A stretch of DNA of 64,000 nucleotides from an uncultured Oscillospiraceae bacterium (GTDB lineage Bacteria > Bacillota > Clostridia > Oscillospirales > Oscillospiraceae), in assembly GCA_910578735.1 (NCBI GenBank), contig CAJTSQ010000009.1:1-64000 (forward strand), read 5' to 3'. A program made the position numbers and the translations under genes. Positions 1-8,031 of the stretch are shown piece after piece. A model generated the notes under the pieces. That model had not been told where the DNA came from. It worked only from the letters and a program-made list of their open reading frames with translations, and ran no database searches. Positions within the stretch are counted from its first letter, which is position 1. Each line of letters opens with the position of its first letter.

Positions 1-29
1 CGGATATCCATCCACTGTGCTCCTTTCAT
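1..29 (-). other. Possible 5' end of a minus-strand gene leaving the window
   Basis: On the minus strand an AAAGGAG site (plus-strand 20-26) lies 8 bases before an ATG at 11-9; a GTG at 15-13 is also possible. Only a few codons remain, so no product can be named. A gene here would be divergent from the GntR remnant and its operon. Confidence 0.25.
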
Positions 30-151
30 TTTCTGACTCCCTTTCTGGGCTCTTTTTCGCCCTGATTGGGAGTCTATCTTTTTCCCTTCACCTCCGCCAC
101 AATTCTACATTTTTTCCTCGGCGTTTTTTTACATTTTATCACTGGCGATGA

Positions 152-715
152 CAGCGCATTATTCAAGGGGATGGCACGTATATCAAGGAGGTGGTCCCCT
201 CCGAATTTATGAAGCCTCTGCTCCCTTTTATGGTCTGCAACAGAAACAACGTTGATGAGATCTATGATGCGAGAATATTTGTGGAAGGCGGAGCCTGCAA
301 GCTGTTGGCAGAAAAAAGGACCGACCAGGATCTGCAGGCGCTGGAGGAGCAGCTGAATCTTATGGATCAGGCCATCTCCACTCGCCAGTATGAGGACTAT
401 TCCACATACGATCAGCAATTCCATGGAATGCTGTTGGAATTTTCCCGAAATAAAATTTTAGAGACCATTGTATGGATGTTCCAGGACATTATTTCGGGTT
501 ATATCCAACAGATCAACCAAGATGAGGATACCCTGCGGAAATCAGAAAACGATCACTGGCAAATTTTTTGGGCAATTTCCGACCAGGATGGGGAGCTTGC
601 CAGAAAAATGATGGAGACGCACCTCGACCGTTCTCGCAGGATACTGCTGCAAAATATGCAGTTGGAAAACAGTGAAAAAACAATTCAAACGCAGGAAGGA
701 AAATTTGCGTCATGA
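152..715 (+). pseudogene. GntR-family regulator, DNA-binding half lost (FCD domain remnant)
   Basis: The frame encodes a helical FCD ligand-binding domain of the FadR subfamily of GntR regulators, which sense small organic acids or acyl-CoAs. Reading upstream in frame, codons from 152 give QRIIQGDGTYIKEVV, which matches the end of the GntR winged helix. A TGA at 149-151 then stops the frame, and no helix-turn-helix can be found in 1-150 in any frame. The regulator has therefore lost its DNA-binding domain. If anything is translated, it starts at GTG 191 or ATG 209, and neither has a well-placed ribosome site. The stop overlaps the next gene's start (ATGA). In an intact relative this gene would probably regulate the operon that follows. 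Confidence 0.6.
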
Positions 716-1959
716 GCTTAAGACAAGATTGTGAGGTAATTATACAGGACGCCTTGAAGCAGGTACGTCCTGATGCGGCAGTATGCCGCACTGTAGCGGG
801 CATGGACTTTGGGCCAGGCCGTCTGGTTTTGGTTGCGGTGGGGAAAGCCGCCTGGTCCATGGCAAATGCGGCCTGGAACAGCTTGGATCGAAAGCCGGAC
901 ACCGGTATTGTAATTACCAAATACGGACACAGTGAAGGCCCCATCGGCAATCTGGAAGTCTGGGAGGCAGGGCATCCGGTCCCGGACGAGCAGACCTTTG
1001 CGGCGACCGGCCGGGCACTTGCCCTGACCACCGGCTTGAACCAGGGGGATACCGTGCTGTTTTTGCTGTCGGGAGGAGGCTCCGCGCTGTTTGAAAAATC
1101 GCCCCTTCCCATTCAGGAGCTTCGGGATATCACCCAGAAGCTGCTGGCCAGCGGGGCAGACATTGTGGAGATGAATATTATCCGGAAGAGACTGTCCGAT
1201 ATTAAGGGCGGAAAGTTTGCGGTACATTGTGCACCGGCCAGAGTGTTTTCCATTGTCCTGTCGGATATTATTGGAAATCCTTTGGATATGATCGCATCAG
1301 GGCCAACTTATCCGGATATGTCCACCTGTGAACAGGCCCAGGCGATCATCCGGAAGTATGGCCTGGAGCTGTCTGCTGAGGCAAGTGAGCTGATCAAAGT
1401 TGAAACGCCAAAACAGTTCCATAATGTGGATACCCGTGTGACCGGAAGCGTAACTGGGCTTTGCCTGGCCGCAGCGGAGGCCTGCGAAAAACTGGGCTAT
1501 CGACCGGTCATCTTAACGGACAGCCTGACTTGTCAGGCCCGGGAGGCGGGAGCCTTCCTTGCCGCCATCGCCCGCTATCACCAGAGCGCTGAGGAATCCC
1601 TGGCCTTTTTGGCCGGAGGTGAAACAGTAGTCAAGCTGACTGGCACCGGAAAGGGCGGACGAAATCAGGAGATCGCCCTGGCTGCGGCGGAAGGGATTTC
1701 CGGTCTGGAACACACCGCTGTATTTTCCTTCGGCTCAGACGGGACCGATGGCCCCACCGATGCGGCAGGGGGCTTTGTAACGGGCAAGACCCAGACTGTA
1801 CTTCAAAATCAGGGTGTCACTATTTTTGACGTTCTGCAAAACAACGACGCCTATCATGCGCTGGCTCAATGCGAGGGCCTGCTGATCACAGGGGCAACCG
1901 GAACAAATGTAAACGATGTGTCGGTTGTGCTGATTCGGCGGGAGTCCGATCTTTCCTGA
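712..1959 (+). CDS. Glycerate 2-kinase (MOFRL family)
   Basis: 415-residue cytoplasmic kinase of the DUF4147/MOFRL family, which phosphorylates D-glycerate to 2-phosphoglycerate and feeds glycolysis. Visible motifs are VLFLLSGGGSALFE (about residues 108-121), EMNIIRKRLSDIKGGK (about 148-163), SIVLSDIIGNPLDMIASGPTYPD, and the C-terminal MOFRL region with GGRNQEIALAAA and FSFGSDGTDGPTDAAGG. Length is normal for the family (about 410-450). The start overlaps the stop of the GntR remnant by 4 bases, and the next gene begins 13 bases after the stop, so it belongs to one operon. Family assignment is firm; the exact hydroxyacid substrate is inferred. Confidence 0.88.
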   Translation: MSLRQDCEVIIQDALKQVRPDAAVCRTVAGMDFGPGRLVLVAVGKAAWSMANAAWNSLDRKPDTGIVITKYGHSEGPIGNLEVWEAGHPVPDEQTFAATGRALALTTGLNQGDTVLFLLSGGGSALFEKSPLPIQELRDITQKLLASGADIVEMNIIRKRLSDIKGGKFAVHCAPARVFSIVLSDIIGNPLDMIASGPTYPDMSTCEQAQAIIRKYGLELSAEASELIKVETPKQFHNVDTRVTGSVTGLCLAAAEACEKLGYRPVILTDSLTCQAREAGAFLAAIARYHQSAEESLAFLAGGETVVKLTGTGKGGRNQEIALAAAEGISGLEHTAVFSFGSDGTDGPTDAAGGFVTGKTQTVLQNQGVTIFDVLQNNDAYHALAQCEGLLITGATGTNVNDVSVVLIRRESDLS

Positions 1960-1972
1960 TAGGAGGCCCCGA

Positions 1973-3298
1973 ATGGATTGGAAAGAGCTTTACACACAGC
2001 GGTGCGGCAGTGCGGACGAAGTCGTGCGCCATATCCGGGATAATGACAGGGTGCTGCTGGCCAATGCGGCAGGCGAACCAGCTTTGCTGGTGGATGCGAT
2101 GGTCCGGAACAAGTCCTGTTATCAAAACGTTACCGTTTCACAAATGGCTACCTTGGGCCCCAGTCCGTATTGCTTTCCAAAAAACCGAGATTGCTTCCAG
2201 CCAGAACTGTGGTTTTTGAGCAATAGGACCCGGAAATGTGTGGAATGCGGATATGGTCACTTTGTGCCGGTCCATCTGCATGAGGTCCCAGAGTTTATTC
2301 GCAGCAGGGTTTTTCGGGTGGACGTTATGATGCTTTCAGTTTCCCCACCAGATGAAAACGGCTATGTCTCCACTGGCGTGTCCTCCGACTATACAATGCA
2401 GGGTGTCCGCTCCGCACGCACCGTTTTGGCCGAAATAAACGACCGAATTCCGGTCACTTATGGCGATACAAGGTTACATATCAGCGAGATCGATACTTTT
2501 ATGGAGTCCTCAAGGGAACTTCCGGAAATCCCACCCTCCCCCATCGGCGAGGTTGAGGCGGCGATTGGACGCCATTGCGCCGCCCTGATTCAAGATGGTT
2601 CCACGCTTCAGCTGGGTATCGGGGTAATCCCGGATGCGATCCTGTCACAGCTGGGAGAAAAAAAGCATTTGGGGATACACTCCGAGATGATTTCTGATGG
2701 AGTTGTGGAGCTGTACCAGAAGGGTGTAATCGACAACTCCCGCAAGACAATCGACCGGGGAAAGAGCGTAGCGACCTTTCTCATGGGGACCAAAAAGCTA
2801 TACGATTTTGTTAATCATAACCCGGATATTGAACTGCGGACAGCTGATTATGTAAATTCGCCCCTTGTAATCGCCCAGCATTCCCAAATGGTCAGCATCA
2901 ACAGTTGTATACAGGTGGACTTGTTTGGACAGGTTGCGGCCGATATGATCGGAACCACTCAATTTTCCGGTGTCGGCGGTCAGGCGGATTTTGTGAGAGG
3001 AACGAGAATGGCAATGGATGGAAAGGGAATTTCTATTATTGCCCTTTCCTCCACCGCTGCTCGAAAAGACGGAACGGTCATCTCCAAAATCGTACCCAGC
3101 CTGCCCGCTGGAACAGCAGTAACAACCATGCGCCAGGATGTTGATTACATTGTCACCGAGTATGGTGTGGCCTATATGCGGGGGAAACCGATTCGGGAGC
3201 GGGCAAAAGCGCTGATTCAGATTGCCCACCCCAGTTTCCGGGACTCTCTGCAAAAGCAGTTCACCCAAAAATTTCACGCAGACTGCAAAATAGGATAA
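1973..3298 (+). CDS. Acetyl-CoA hydrolase/CoA-transferase family (4-hydroxybutyrate CoA-transferase-like)
   Basis: 441-residue family I CoA-transferase of the Cat1/Cat2/AbfT type. These enzymes move CoA between an acyl-CoA and a free acid, often acetate, through a glutamyl-CoA intermediate. The N-terminal domain ends near residue 190. The C-terminal domain carries GIGVIPDAIL and then LGIHSEMISDGV; the Glu of HSEM is the expected catalytic residue. SGVGGQADFVRG follows, and YIVTEYGVAYMRGK lies near the end. An AGGAGG site precedes ATG 1973. It sits between a glycerate kinase and two MBL hydrolases, which suggests activation or release of a small hydroxy or fatty acid. Acceptor and donor cannot be read from sequence. 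Confidence 0.85.
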   Translation: MDWKELYTQRCGSADEVVRHIRDNDRVLLANAAGEPALLVDAMVRNKSCYQNVTVSQMATLGPSPYCFPKNRDCFQPELWFLSNRTRKCVECGYGHFVPVHLHEVPEFIRSRVFRVDVMMLSVSPPDENGYVSTGVSSDYTMQGVRSARTVLAEINDRIPVTYGDTRLHISEIDTFMESSRELPEIPPSPIGEVEAAIGRHCAALIQDGSTLQLGIGVIPDAILSQLGEKKHLGIHSEMISDGVVELYQKGVIDNSRKTIDRGKSVATFLMGTKKLYDFVNHNPDIELRTADYVNSPLVIAQHSQMVSINSCIQVDLFGQVAADMIGTTQFSGVGGQADFVRGTRMAMDGKGISIIALSSTAARKDGTVISKIVPSLPAGTAVTTMRQDVDYIVTEYGVAYMRGKPIRERAKALIQIAHPSFRDSLQKQFTQKFHADCKIG

Positions 3299-3319
3299 TA
3301 TCTAAAGGATCGTGTTTGT

Positions 3320-4321
3320 ATGGCCGAAGAGATTGTAAAAGATATATATCGCATCAAAGTGCCGCTTCCCAATAATCCGCTCCGGGAACTGAACAGTTAT
3401 TTTATTCGCGGCGATTCTAACGGACTGCTTATTGATACAGGATTCCGATGTGATGAGTGCCGTAACGCAATCCGACAAGGATTATCTGAAATTCATGTGG
3501 ATATGGATTCCATGGACGTTTTGCTGACTCATATTCATACGGATCATTCTGGTTTGGCACCGGAACTCGCCGGAAAAAACCGCCGCATTTATTTAAGCCG
3601 GAGGGATATGAGGACTTTGGCAGGGAACTTATCCCGAGAAAATTTTAAGGCTCTGAACGCACGCTACATTGAGGAGGGCTTTCCAAAGGAGCTTCTGGAA
3701 ACGATTCAAAAGGTAAATCCGGCCAGTGTGTTTGGTATGCTGGGTATGGATGACCGCTTTACCATGTTGGACGAAGGGGATATGCTCAGAATTGGCAATT
3801 ATACCCTGCGGGTCATTCTTGTGCCAGGGCACACGCCTGGAAGTATCATGCTCTGGCTGGCAGAGCAAAAGATCATGTTTACAGGTGATCATGTGCTGTT
3901 TGATATCACGCCCAATATCACTCCATGGAATGGGGTTACGGATTCGCTGGGTGAATATATTGCCAGTTTACAGAAAGCAAAGGAATTTACGGTGGAAACT
4001 GCGCTGCCGGCACATCGCGCTGCTGGTGACTACCACAACCGGATTGACAGCTTGCTGCGGCATCATCGAGTAAGGATACAGGAGATTATTCGGACGGTTG
4101 AACGGAATCCAGGGATAACCGCTTATGACATTGCCGCCCACCTGTCGTGGAAAATTCGCGCGGCCAACTGGGATGATTTTCCGGGTTTCCAAAAATGGTT
4201 TGCGGTGGGGGAATGCATTGCGCACATCGACTACCTGCTCCAAAGAGATGTTCTTGCCCAAGAACCGAAAGGCGACATCTTGGGCTATGTTCTAACAGGA
4301 AAAACTGAAATAGATATCTGA
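3320..4321 (+). CDS. MBL-fold metallo-hydrolase
   Basis: 333-residue cytoplasmic hydrolase of the metallo-beta-lactamase superfamily. The dinuclear metal motif is LLTHIHTDHSGL (HxHxDH, near residue 75), followed by VPGHTPGSIML (third His), FTGDHVLFD (bridging Asp) and PAHRAAG (last His). A C-terminal helical extension of about 90 residues, with a winged-helix look, resembles the LACTB2/glyoxalase-II-like thioesterase subgroup. It follows the CoA-transferase by 21 bases and precedes a second MBL gene by 8, so all are probably cotranscribed. A thioester or lactone substrate would fit the CoA-transferase context, but that is inference. Confidence 0.82.
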   Translation: MAEEIVKDIYRIKVPLPNNPLRELNSYFIRGDSNGLLIDTGFRCDECRNAIRQGLSEIHVDMDSMDVLLTHIHTDHSGLAPELAGKNRRIYLSRRDMRTLAGNLSRENFKALNARYIEEGFPKELLETIQKVNPASVFGMLGMDDRFTMLDEGDMLRIGNYTLRVILVPGHTPGSIMLWLAEQKIMFTGDHVLFDITPNITPWNGVTDSLGEYIASLQKAKEFTVETALPAHRAAGDYHNRIDSLLRHHRVRIQEIIRTVERNPGITAYDIAAHLSWKIRAANWDDFPGFQKWFAVGECIAHIDYLLQRDVLAQEPKGDILGYVLTGKTEIDI

Positions 4322-4329
4322 GGTGTAAA

Positions 4330-5109
4330 ATGTCGGAATTAAAAATGAGTATTTTATATTTAGGCTATATAGGTTGTCAATATTTTCGGCTTGTGGAGTG
4401 TTCGGACGCGAGCAGGCTTTACCGCTCTCCAATCACAGCAATTCTGATCCAGCATTCCGTACTGGGAAATATTTTGTATGATACTGGAAACAGCCCATAT
4501 CACAGAACAGAGTATGGACAAGCCATCAATCAAATCTATCCAGTCAGAGAATTTATCCCGATTGAAGACGCGCTGAAACAAAGGGGCTTGACCTGCGCAG
4601 ATATTGATATGCTGATCTTGTCTCATTTGCATTTTGATCACGTTGGCGGTCTGAAATATTTTGCTGGAACAAAGGGGATCAAAAATATTATTGTAGCGGA
4701 GGACGAGCTGTTATCTGCATGTCGGAGTGTCTATACCGGCGAGTCTGGAGCCTATGTGAAATCCCTGTTTGACGTGGACGGTGCGGTCTACAAAACAATT
4801 ACTGGAGAGGTCCACTTAGCGGATGATATAACACTGTTTGTCCAAAAATCTCATACTCCCGGGGTCATTGGTATGAGACTGAATACAAAGAGCAAAGGGA
4901 ATATTATTGTGACCAGTGACACTGTCTATACAAGGGAGAGCTATGAAAAACAGCTTCCGCCAGGGGGCAATATCAACAAAACCAAGTCAGAGTTCTTCGA
5001 TAACCTTGACCGCCTTAAAGATATGCAGACGACATATCATGCAGAGCTTTTCTTTGGACACGACTATGACCAGGCGCTGGTGTGGAAAAACATAGGTATT
5101 ATACAATAA
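4330..5109 (+). CDS. N-acyl-homoserine-lactonase-like MBL-fold hydrolase
   Basis: 259-residue member of the AiiA/AttM lactonase branch of the metallo-beta-lactamase superfamily. Motifs are the HLHFDHVGGL metal site at about residues 98-107, HTPGVIGMRL with the third His, VTSDTVYT with the bridging Asp, and FFGHDYDQ near the C-terminus with the last His. AiiA-type enzymes open the lactone of quorum signals, but many gut relatives act on other lactones. It is the last gene of the operon; a hairpin with a short T-rich tail follows from 5146. Superfamily and subgroup are clear; activity on acyl-homoserine lactones is only one possibility. Confidence 0.75.
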   Translation: MSELKMSILYLGYIGCQYFRLVECSDASRLYRSPITAILIQHSVLGNILYDTGNSPYHRTEYGQAINQIYPVREFIPIEDALKQRGLTCADIDMLILSHLHFDHVGGLKYFAGTKGIKNIIVAEDELLSACRSVYTGESGAYVKSLFDVDGAVYKTITGEVHLADDITLFVQKSHTPGVIGMRLNTKSKGNIIVTSDTVYTRESYEKQLPPGGNINKTKSEFFDNLDRLKDMQTTYHAELFFGHDYDQALVWKNIGIIQ

Positions 5110-5145
5110 AGTAGCGATGAATGCCAAGTAAACAAATCTGCGAAA

Positions 5146-5182
5146 CCATTTGAGCTTTTACTCAATCAAATGGCGCTCTTTA
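5146..5182 (+). terminator. Probable terminator of the glycerate kinase/MBL operon
   Basis: CCATTTGAG (5146-5154) pairs with CTCA-AT-CAAATGG (5161-5173), with a 2-base bulge, followed by CGCTCTTTATAT. It lies 36 bases after the last operon stop. Confidence 0.5.
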
Positions 5183-5437
5183 TATAACCACCAATGGCGG
5201 TTTTACGTTGGCAGACACATTCCGGCGGTATAGCTCGTTGATGATGTTCTTTGCGACCACGTCCAGGTCGCCCGCCGCGCCATATTCCCTGTTAAATGGT
5301 GGCTTTTTCCACCAATCCTTGTCCTTGTGACACTTACTTATATAAATTCTCAAAAAAACGCCGATTTTCGGCAGATTTCGCACAATTTTGAATAGAGAAA
5401 GCGGGACGGACACGCCGCCCCGCTTTTTATGGTTCAC
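5180..5437 (-). other. Unassigned short reading frame, possible gene remnant
   Basis: The gap 5110-5447 holds no recognisable gene. An 85-codon minus-strand frame has a protein-like C-terminal half (AAGDLDVVAKNIINELYRR), but its N-terminus runs through the terminator hairpin at 5401-5423 and has no ribosome site. It could be the tail of a decayed gene. No family recognised. Confidence 0.2.
5401..5428. terminator. Hairpin terminator downstream of the lipoprotein gene
   Basis: GCGGGACGG (5401-5409) pairs with CCGCCCCGC (5415-5423) with one mismatch and a 5-base loop. TTTTT follows on the plus strand and a weaker TTTCTC tract on the minus strand. It closes the minus-strand gene that ends at 5448. 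Confidence 0.6.
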
Positions 5438-5447
5438 ATCTTTTCTG

Positions 5448-6047
5448 TCAAACTATTATTGCAGATTCCCATTGATAGGGCTGGTCAACCGGCCAGGACA
5501 GGCCCAGGTTGGGAAGCTTCAGGGGCTGATCTCCTGCCGTGTAGTACCAAATGTCCAGCATGTCCGGATCGCCGGGTTCCAGCACAAAGCCCTTTTGCAA
5601 GGTTTTCTGGATGCTGTCCAAAATTGTCTCCGCAAGCTGCTCCGCGTCGTACATATGAAATTCATCTTTCTGCGGGTCAGGCGGGCCGGTGAACAGGGCC
5701 GATTCACTGGACAGGCACACACTCATACCGCCCTTGCTGGAAATCACAGGCTCAGCCAGGGTCAAGTCCCAGCCGGTCAGGTCAGCGATGCCCTGTATCA
5801 GCAACTCCGGGGTCAGTTCCCCCTCGTAGGTTATTGGGTACTCCGCAAAGCCCCCGGCTTTTGTTCCGATATACAGCGTGACCGTCTGTTCATCAGCAGG
5901 GGCCGTTGTTGGCGGGTCGGATTCAGCTGCTGGGGGAGTGCTTACGGCATCGGAGGAGGCTTCCCCCTGGTGGGGAGCCTCGGACTGATTGCAGCCTGCC
6001 AGCGTCGCACAAAGCAGCAACGCGAAAAGGAATATCAGTTTTTTCAA
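5448..6047 (-). CDS. Secreted lipoprotein, unknown function
   Basis: 199-residue lipoprotein. A signal peptide (MKKLIFLFALLLCATLAGC) ends in the lipobox LAGC, so the mature protein should be lipid-anchored at Cys19 outside the membrane. A Ser/Ala/Pro/Glu-rich linker (about 20-52) precedes a compact domain starting VTLYIGTKAGGF and running to the C-terminus. Its short strands and a helix near TPELLIQGIADLTGW recall GerMN-type extracellular domains, but the match is too weak to name. An AGGAAAG site lies before the ATG. It is monocistronic at the edge of a decayed accessory region. Confidence 0.72.
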   Translation of the reverse strand: MKKLIFLFALLLCATLAGCNQSEAPHQGEASSDAVSTPPAAESDPPTTAPADEQTVTLYIGTKAGGFAEYPITYEGELTPELLIQGIADLTGWDLTLAEPVISSKGGMSVCLSSESALFTGPPDPQKDEFHMYDAEQLAETILDSIQKTLQKGFVLEPGDPDMLDIWYYTAGDQPLKLPNLGLSWPVDQPYQWESAIIV

Positions 6048-6094
6048 GTGCTTTCCTCCTCATATAGTTTTCTCATTCCCGGCAGTTTTTTTCC

Positions 6095-6247
6095 TTAGAT
6101 GATCTGCTCAATGCTGACAAGTGACCACTGGCCCACGACGGAGCCATCGTCCTGGTTTTGGTTTATTACCAACTTGACAAGATACTCCGGTGCACCCTGC
6201 GTGGCCAGCCTCTGCCTGCAAATCAGCATAGGTCTACTGGATACGTT
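6095..6247 (-). pseudogene. C-terminal fragment of a disrupted gene
   Basis: The minus-strand frame ending at 6095 reads naturally for about 42 residues (QGAPEYLVKLVINQNQDD, then GSVVGQWSLVSIEQII and stop). Upstream of about 6247 the reading becomes the structured RNA-like sequence described below. I take it as the 3' end of a gene whose remainder was lost or displaced. Family unknown; it resembles the tail of a small secreted protein. Confidence 0.35.
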
Positions 6248-6272
6248 TGATATACGGCTCAAGAGGAAAGTC

Positions 6273-6530
6273 GTGCGCAAGTGAGCTGGCCAAGACCCCA
6301 CCAGAAGAAAGGAGGTATCGGGAGAGCGGCCACCGAGCGCACAACAAGCTGTGGCGGGCTTGTGTCCATGACCCGTATATCAGGATAATGATACGCTTGC
6401 CCAGTCTCAGTCCGAGCGTTGAAGCGGCCTTGTCGGACCGTGAGCCGTCGCAGGCAAAGAGGGTGATCTGCGAGACCCGCAGGGGGTGAGAGTCCCGTGT
6501 TAGGCGGAGCCAGCCGCCGTCCAGTATGCT
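6273..6530 (+). ncRNA. Probable 5' part of a group II intron ribozyme (domain I fragment)
   Basis: The stretch starts with GTGCGCAAGTGAGCTGGCC; group II introns begin GUGYG. It continues with CCAGAAGAAAGGAGG, an AGTCCGAGCGTTGAAGC segment and GGGGGTGAGAGTCCCGTGT, all typical in style of bacterial group II domain I. It has no open coding content. No reverse-transcriptase ORF and no recognisable domain V/VI follow, so only the 5' end would be present. The assignment rests on remembered motif style, not on a covariance search. Confidence 0.45.
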
Positions 6531-6570
6531 CCTGAAATCGTTGTTACTATGAAAATAACACACATCAGAG

Positions 6571-6597
6571 CCGTGTCCGCAGGAGGGCGCGGTTTTT
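6571..6597 (+). terminator. Hairpin with T-tract
   Basis: CCGTGTCC (6571-6578) pairs with GGGCGCGG (6585-6592) using two G-T pairs, with loop GCAGGA, followed by TTTTTG. It separates the intron-like fragment from the AT-rich ORF at 6619. Confidence 0.5.
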
Positions 6598-6618
6598 GTC
6601 ATCTTTGGGAGTATAAAT

Positions 6619-6753
6619 ATGGAGAAAATTATTCTCAACGATGTAACTCGGTGTGATATGGATGAAACTGAGTTAGAATTTATCGTTAGAAGTCATAAAG
6701 TTACGGGCTTATTCCCAATAACACCCAAATGTCGGATATATCATTCTATTAGA
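6619..6753 (+). pseudogene. AT-rich gene truncated by the IS element
   Basis: A GGGAG site 8 bases before ATG 6619 opens a frame (MEKIILNDVTRCDMDETELE at the start) that reads for 45 residues to the left inverted repeat of the IS at 6754 and then runs into IS sequence to a stop at 6873. Base composition is much lower in GC than the chromosome, which suggests foreign origin. No family recognised. No continuation was found on the right side of the IS. Confidence 0.4.
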
Positions 6754-6770
6754 AATGCGAATCAAGAGTT
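6754..6770 (+). repeat. Left terminal inverted repeat of the IS
   Basis: 17 bases, perfect reverse complement of 7700-7716. Confidence 0.88.
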
Positions 6771-6787
6771 AAAATATAGAGAAAAGG

Positions 6788-7708
6788 GTGGAAAAACAGC
6801 GCAAAAGAGTAGAGAATATAAGTACGTGGCAAACAAATCTCATAACACTCTATTGCGCTGTCTGCGACAATAGTAGCACAATTGAAGCGATAATGCAACG
6901 TCAAAGCAACAATTTCCGTCCCCAATTTACGGATGAGGAGTGTATTACGGTTTACCTGTGGGGCATCAGCCAGCGGAGATTCGAGCAGAAGGCGATCTAC
7001 AGCTATACCAAAAACCACTTGCTGGAATGGTTTCCTAAGCTGCCCAGCTATCAAGCGTTTTCTGCCCGGTTGAATCGGCTTGCTCCGGCGTTCCAGGCCC
7101 TGGCGAAGTCTTGGCTCAGTGTTATTGGAGTGAATCTGGAAGAACAGCTGGAGTATATTGTGGATTCCTGCCCTGTTATTCTGGCAAAAGGTCCACGTTC
7201 CGGACATGCAAAGATCGCCTCAGAATTGTGCGAGAAGAGCTATAATTCTTCCCAAAAAAAGTGGTATTATGACATAAAACTCCATGCTATTGTGGCCCGC
7301 AGGCCTGGCCATCTGCCTGTTCCGGTCTCCCTGATGGCCTCCGGTGCGGCACAGCATGACCTCCCTGCCTCCAAACAAATCGTGGACGATCATGCCGCAT
7401 TAAAGCCGGGACGTCTGTATGCGGATAAGGCATATATTGATGCAAGTTGGGCACAATCACTGAAGCAAAACCACGCATTGGAGCTGCTTACCCCTCGAAA
7501 AAAGCACAAAGGTGACGTCCTGGTTTCTGGTGACACATTCTCTACATTTGTCAGCTCTGCCCGCCAGCCCATTGAGTGTTTCTTCAACTGGCTGAATCGA
7601 TTGACTGACATCCAAACCGCCTCCATGGTCCGCTCCTTGTCAGGTCTACTTTGTCATATCTTTGGCCGCATTGCCGCCGCTCTCACCAGGCTTTTGTTCA
7701 ACTCTTGA
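6788..7708 (+). CDS. IS transposase (DDE type)
   Basis: 306-residue transposase that cuts and joins the IS ends. The N-terminal third holds SYQAFSARLNRLAP, in the style of IS982 transposases. The DDE catalytic core shows YIVDSCPVI (first Asp), WYYDIKLHAIV, RLYADKAYID (second Asp) and RQPIECFFNWL (Glu). The frame is intact and its stop lies inside the right inverted repeat. An internal ATG at 6893 (MQRQSNNFRPQF) is an alternative start. The element may still be active, because the gene and both ends are undamaged. Confidence 0.85.
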   Translation: MEKQRKRVENISTWQTNLITLYCAVCDNSSTIEAIMQRQSNNFRPQFTDEECITVYLWGISQRRFEQKAIYSYTKNHLLEWFPKLPSYQAFSARLNRLAPAFQALAKSWLSVIGVNLEEQLEYIVDSCPVILAKGPRSGHAKIASELCEKSYNSSQKKWYYDIKLHAIVARRPGHLPVPVSLMASGAAQHDLPASKQIVDDHAALKPGRLYADKAYIDASWAQSLKQNHALELLTPRKKHKGDVLVSGDTFSTFVSSARQPIECFFNWLNRLTDIQTASMVRSLSGLLCHIFGRIAAALTRLLFNS

Positions 7709-7716
7709 TTCGCATT
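7700..7716 (+). repeat. Right terminal inverted repeat of the IS
   Basis: Mirror copy of 6754-6770. The transposase stop codon falls within it. Confidence 0.88.
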
Positions 7717-7722
7717 AAAAAT

Positions 7723-8023
7723 ATGGAATACAAATATCCCAACCTGTGCAAGCCCATCACCCTGGGCCGCACCACCTTCCGCAACCGCATGTTCTCCGCC
7801 CCCATGGGGGCACCGACATCACCAACGACGGCTGCATCGGTCCCAAATCCACCGCCTTCTACGAACTGCGGGCCAAGTGGGGCCCCTCCGCCTGTACCTG
7901 CTCCGACGGAGTTCAGGTGGGGGAACTCACCCCGGAGATGATCAACGAGATCGTGGCCGCTTATGCCCATGTGGCCGGGCTGGTGAAGTGGGCGGGCTTT
8001 GAGCTGCTCAATACAAACAGTAT
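7723..8023 (+). pseudogene. Old-yellow-enzyme/2,4-dienoyl-CoA reductase-family remnant
   Basis: The start MEYKYPNLCKPITLGRTTFR, followed by NRMFSAPMG, is the classic N-terminus of NADH:flavin oxidoreductases of the BaiCD/FadH/enoate reductase type. After APMG the frame shifts by one base within the G run near 7805-7810 and continues as GTDITNDGCIGPKSTAFYEL. The protein then jumps from CSDGVQVGEL straight to TPEMINEIVAAYAHVAGLVK. Intact enzymes have about 50-60 more residues there, so an internal deletion is likely. Homology stops near 8010. The gene carries at least three lesions, plus an IS at its ribosome site. Confidence 0.75.
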
Positions 8024-8031
8024 AAATTTTC

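Larger units (their letters stand above)
6754..7716 (+). mobile_element. Insertion sequence with perfect 17-bp inverted ends (IS982/IS5-like)
   Basis: The ends are AATGCGAATCAAGAGTT (6754-6770) and its exact reverse complement (7700-7716), enclosing one transposase gene. Total length is 963 bp, about right for IS982-type elements. I cannot define a clear target duplication: the left flank ends TCTATTAGA and the right flank begins AAAAATATGG. The right end lies 6 bases before the start codon of an oxidoreductase remnant, so the insertion would have removed its ribosome site. Confidence 0.85.

Noticed and set aside
6255..6290. GAGGAAAGTC, a string found at the start of bacterial RNase P RNA
   Set aside because: None of the other conserved RNase P segments (for example the ACAGAAA-type 3' region) follow; the group II intron reading explains more.
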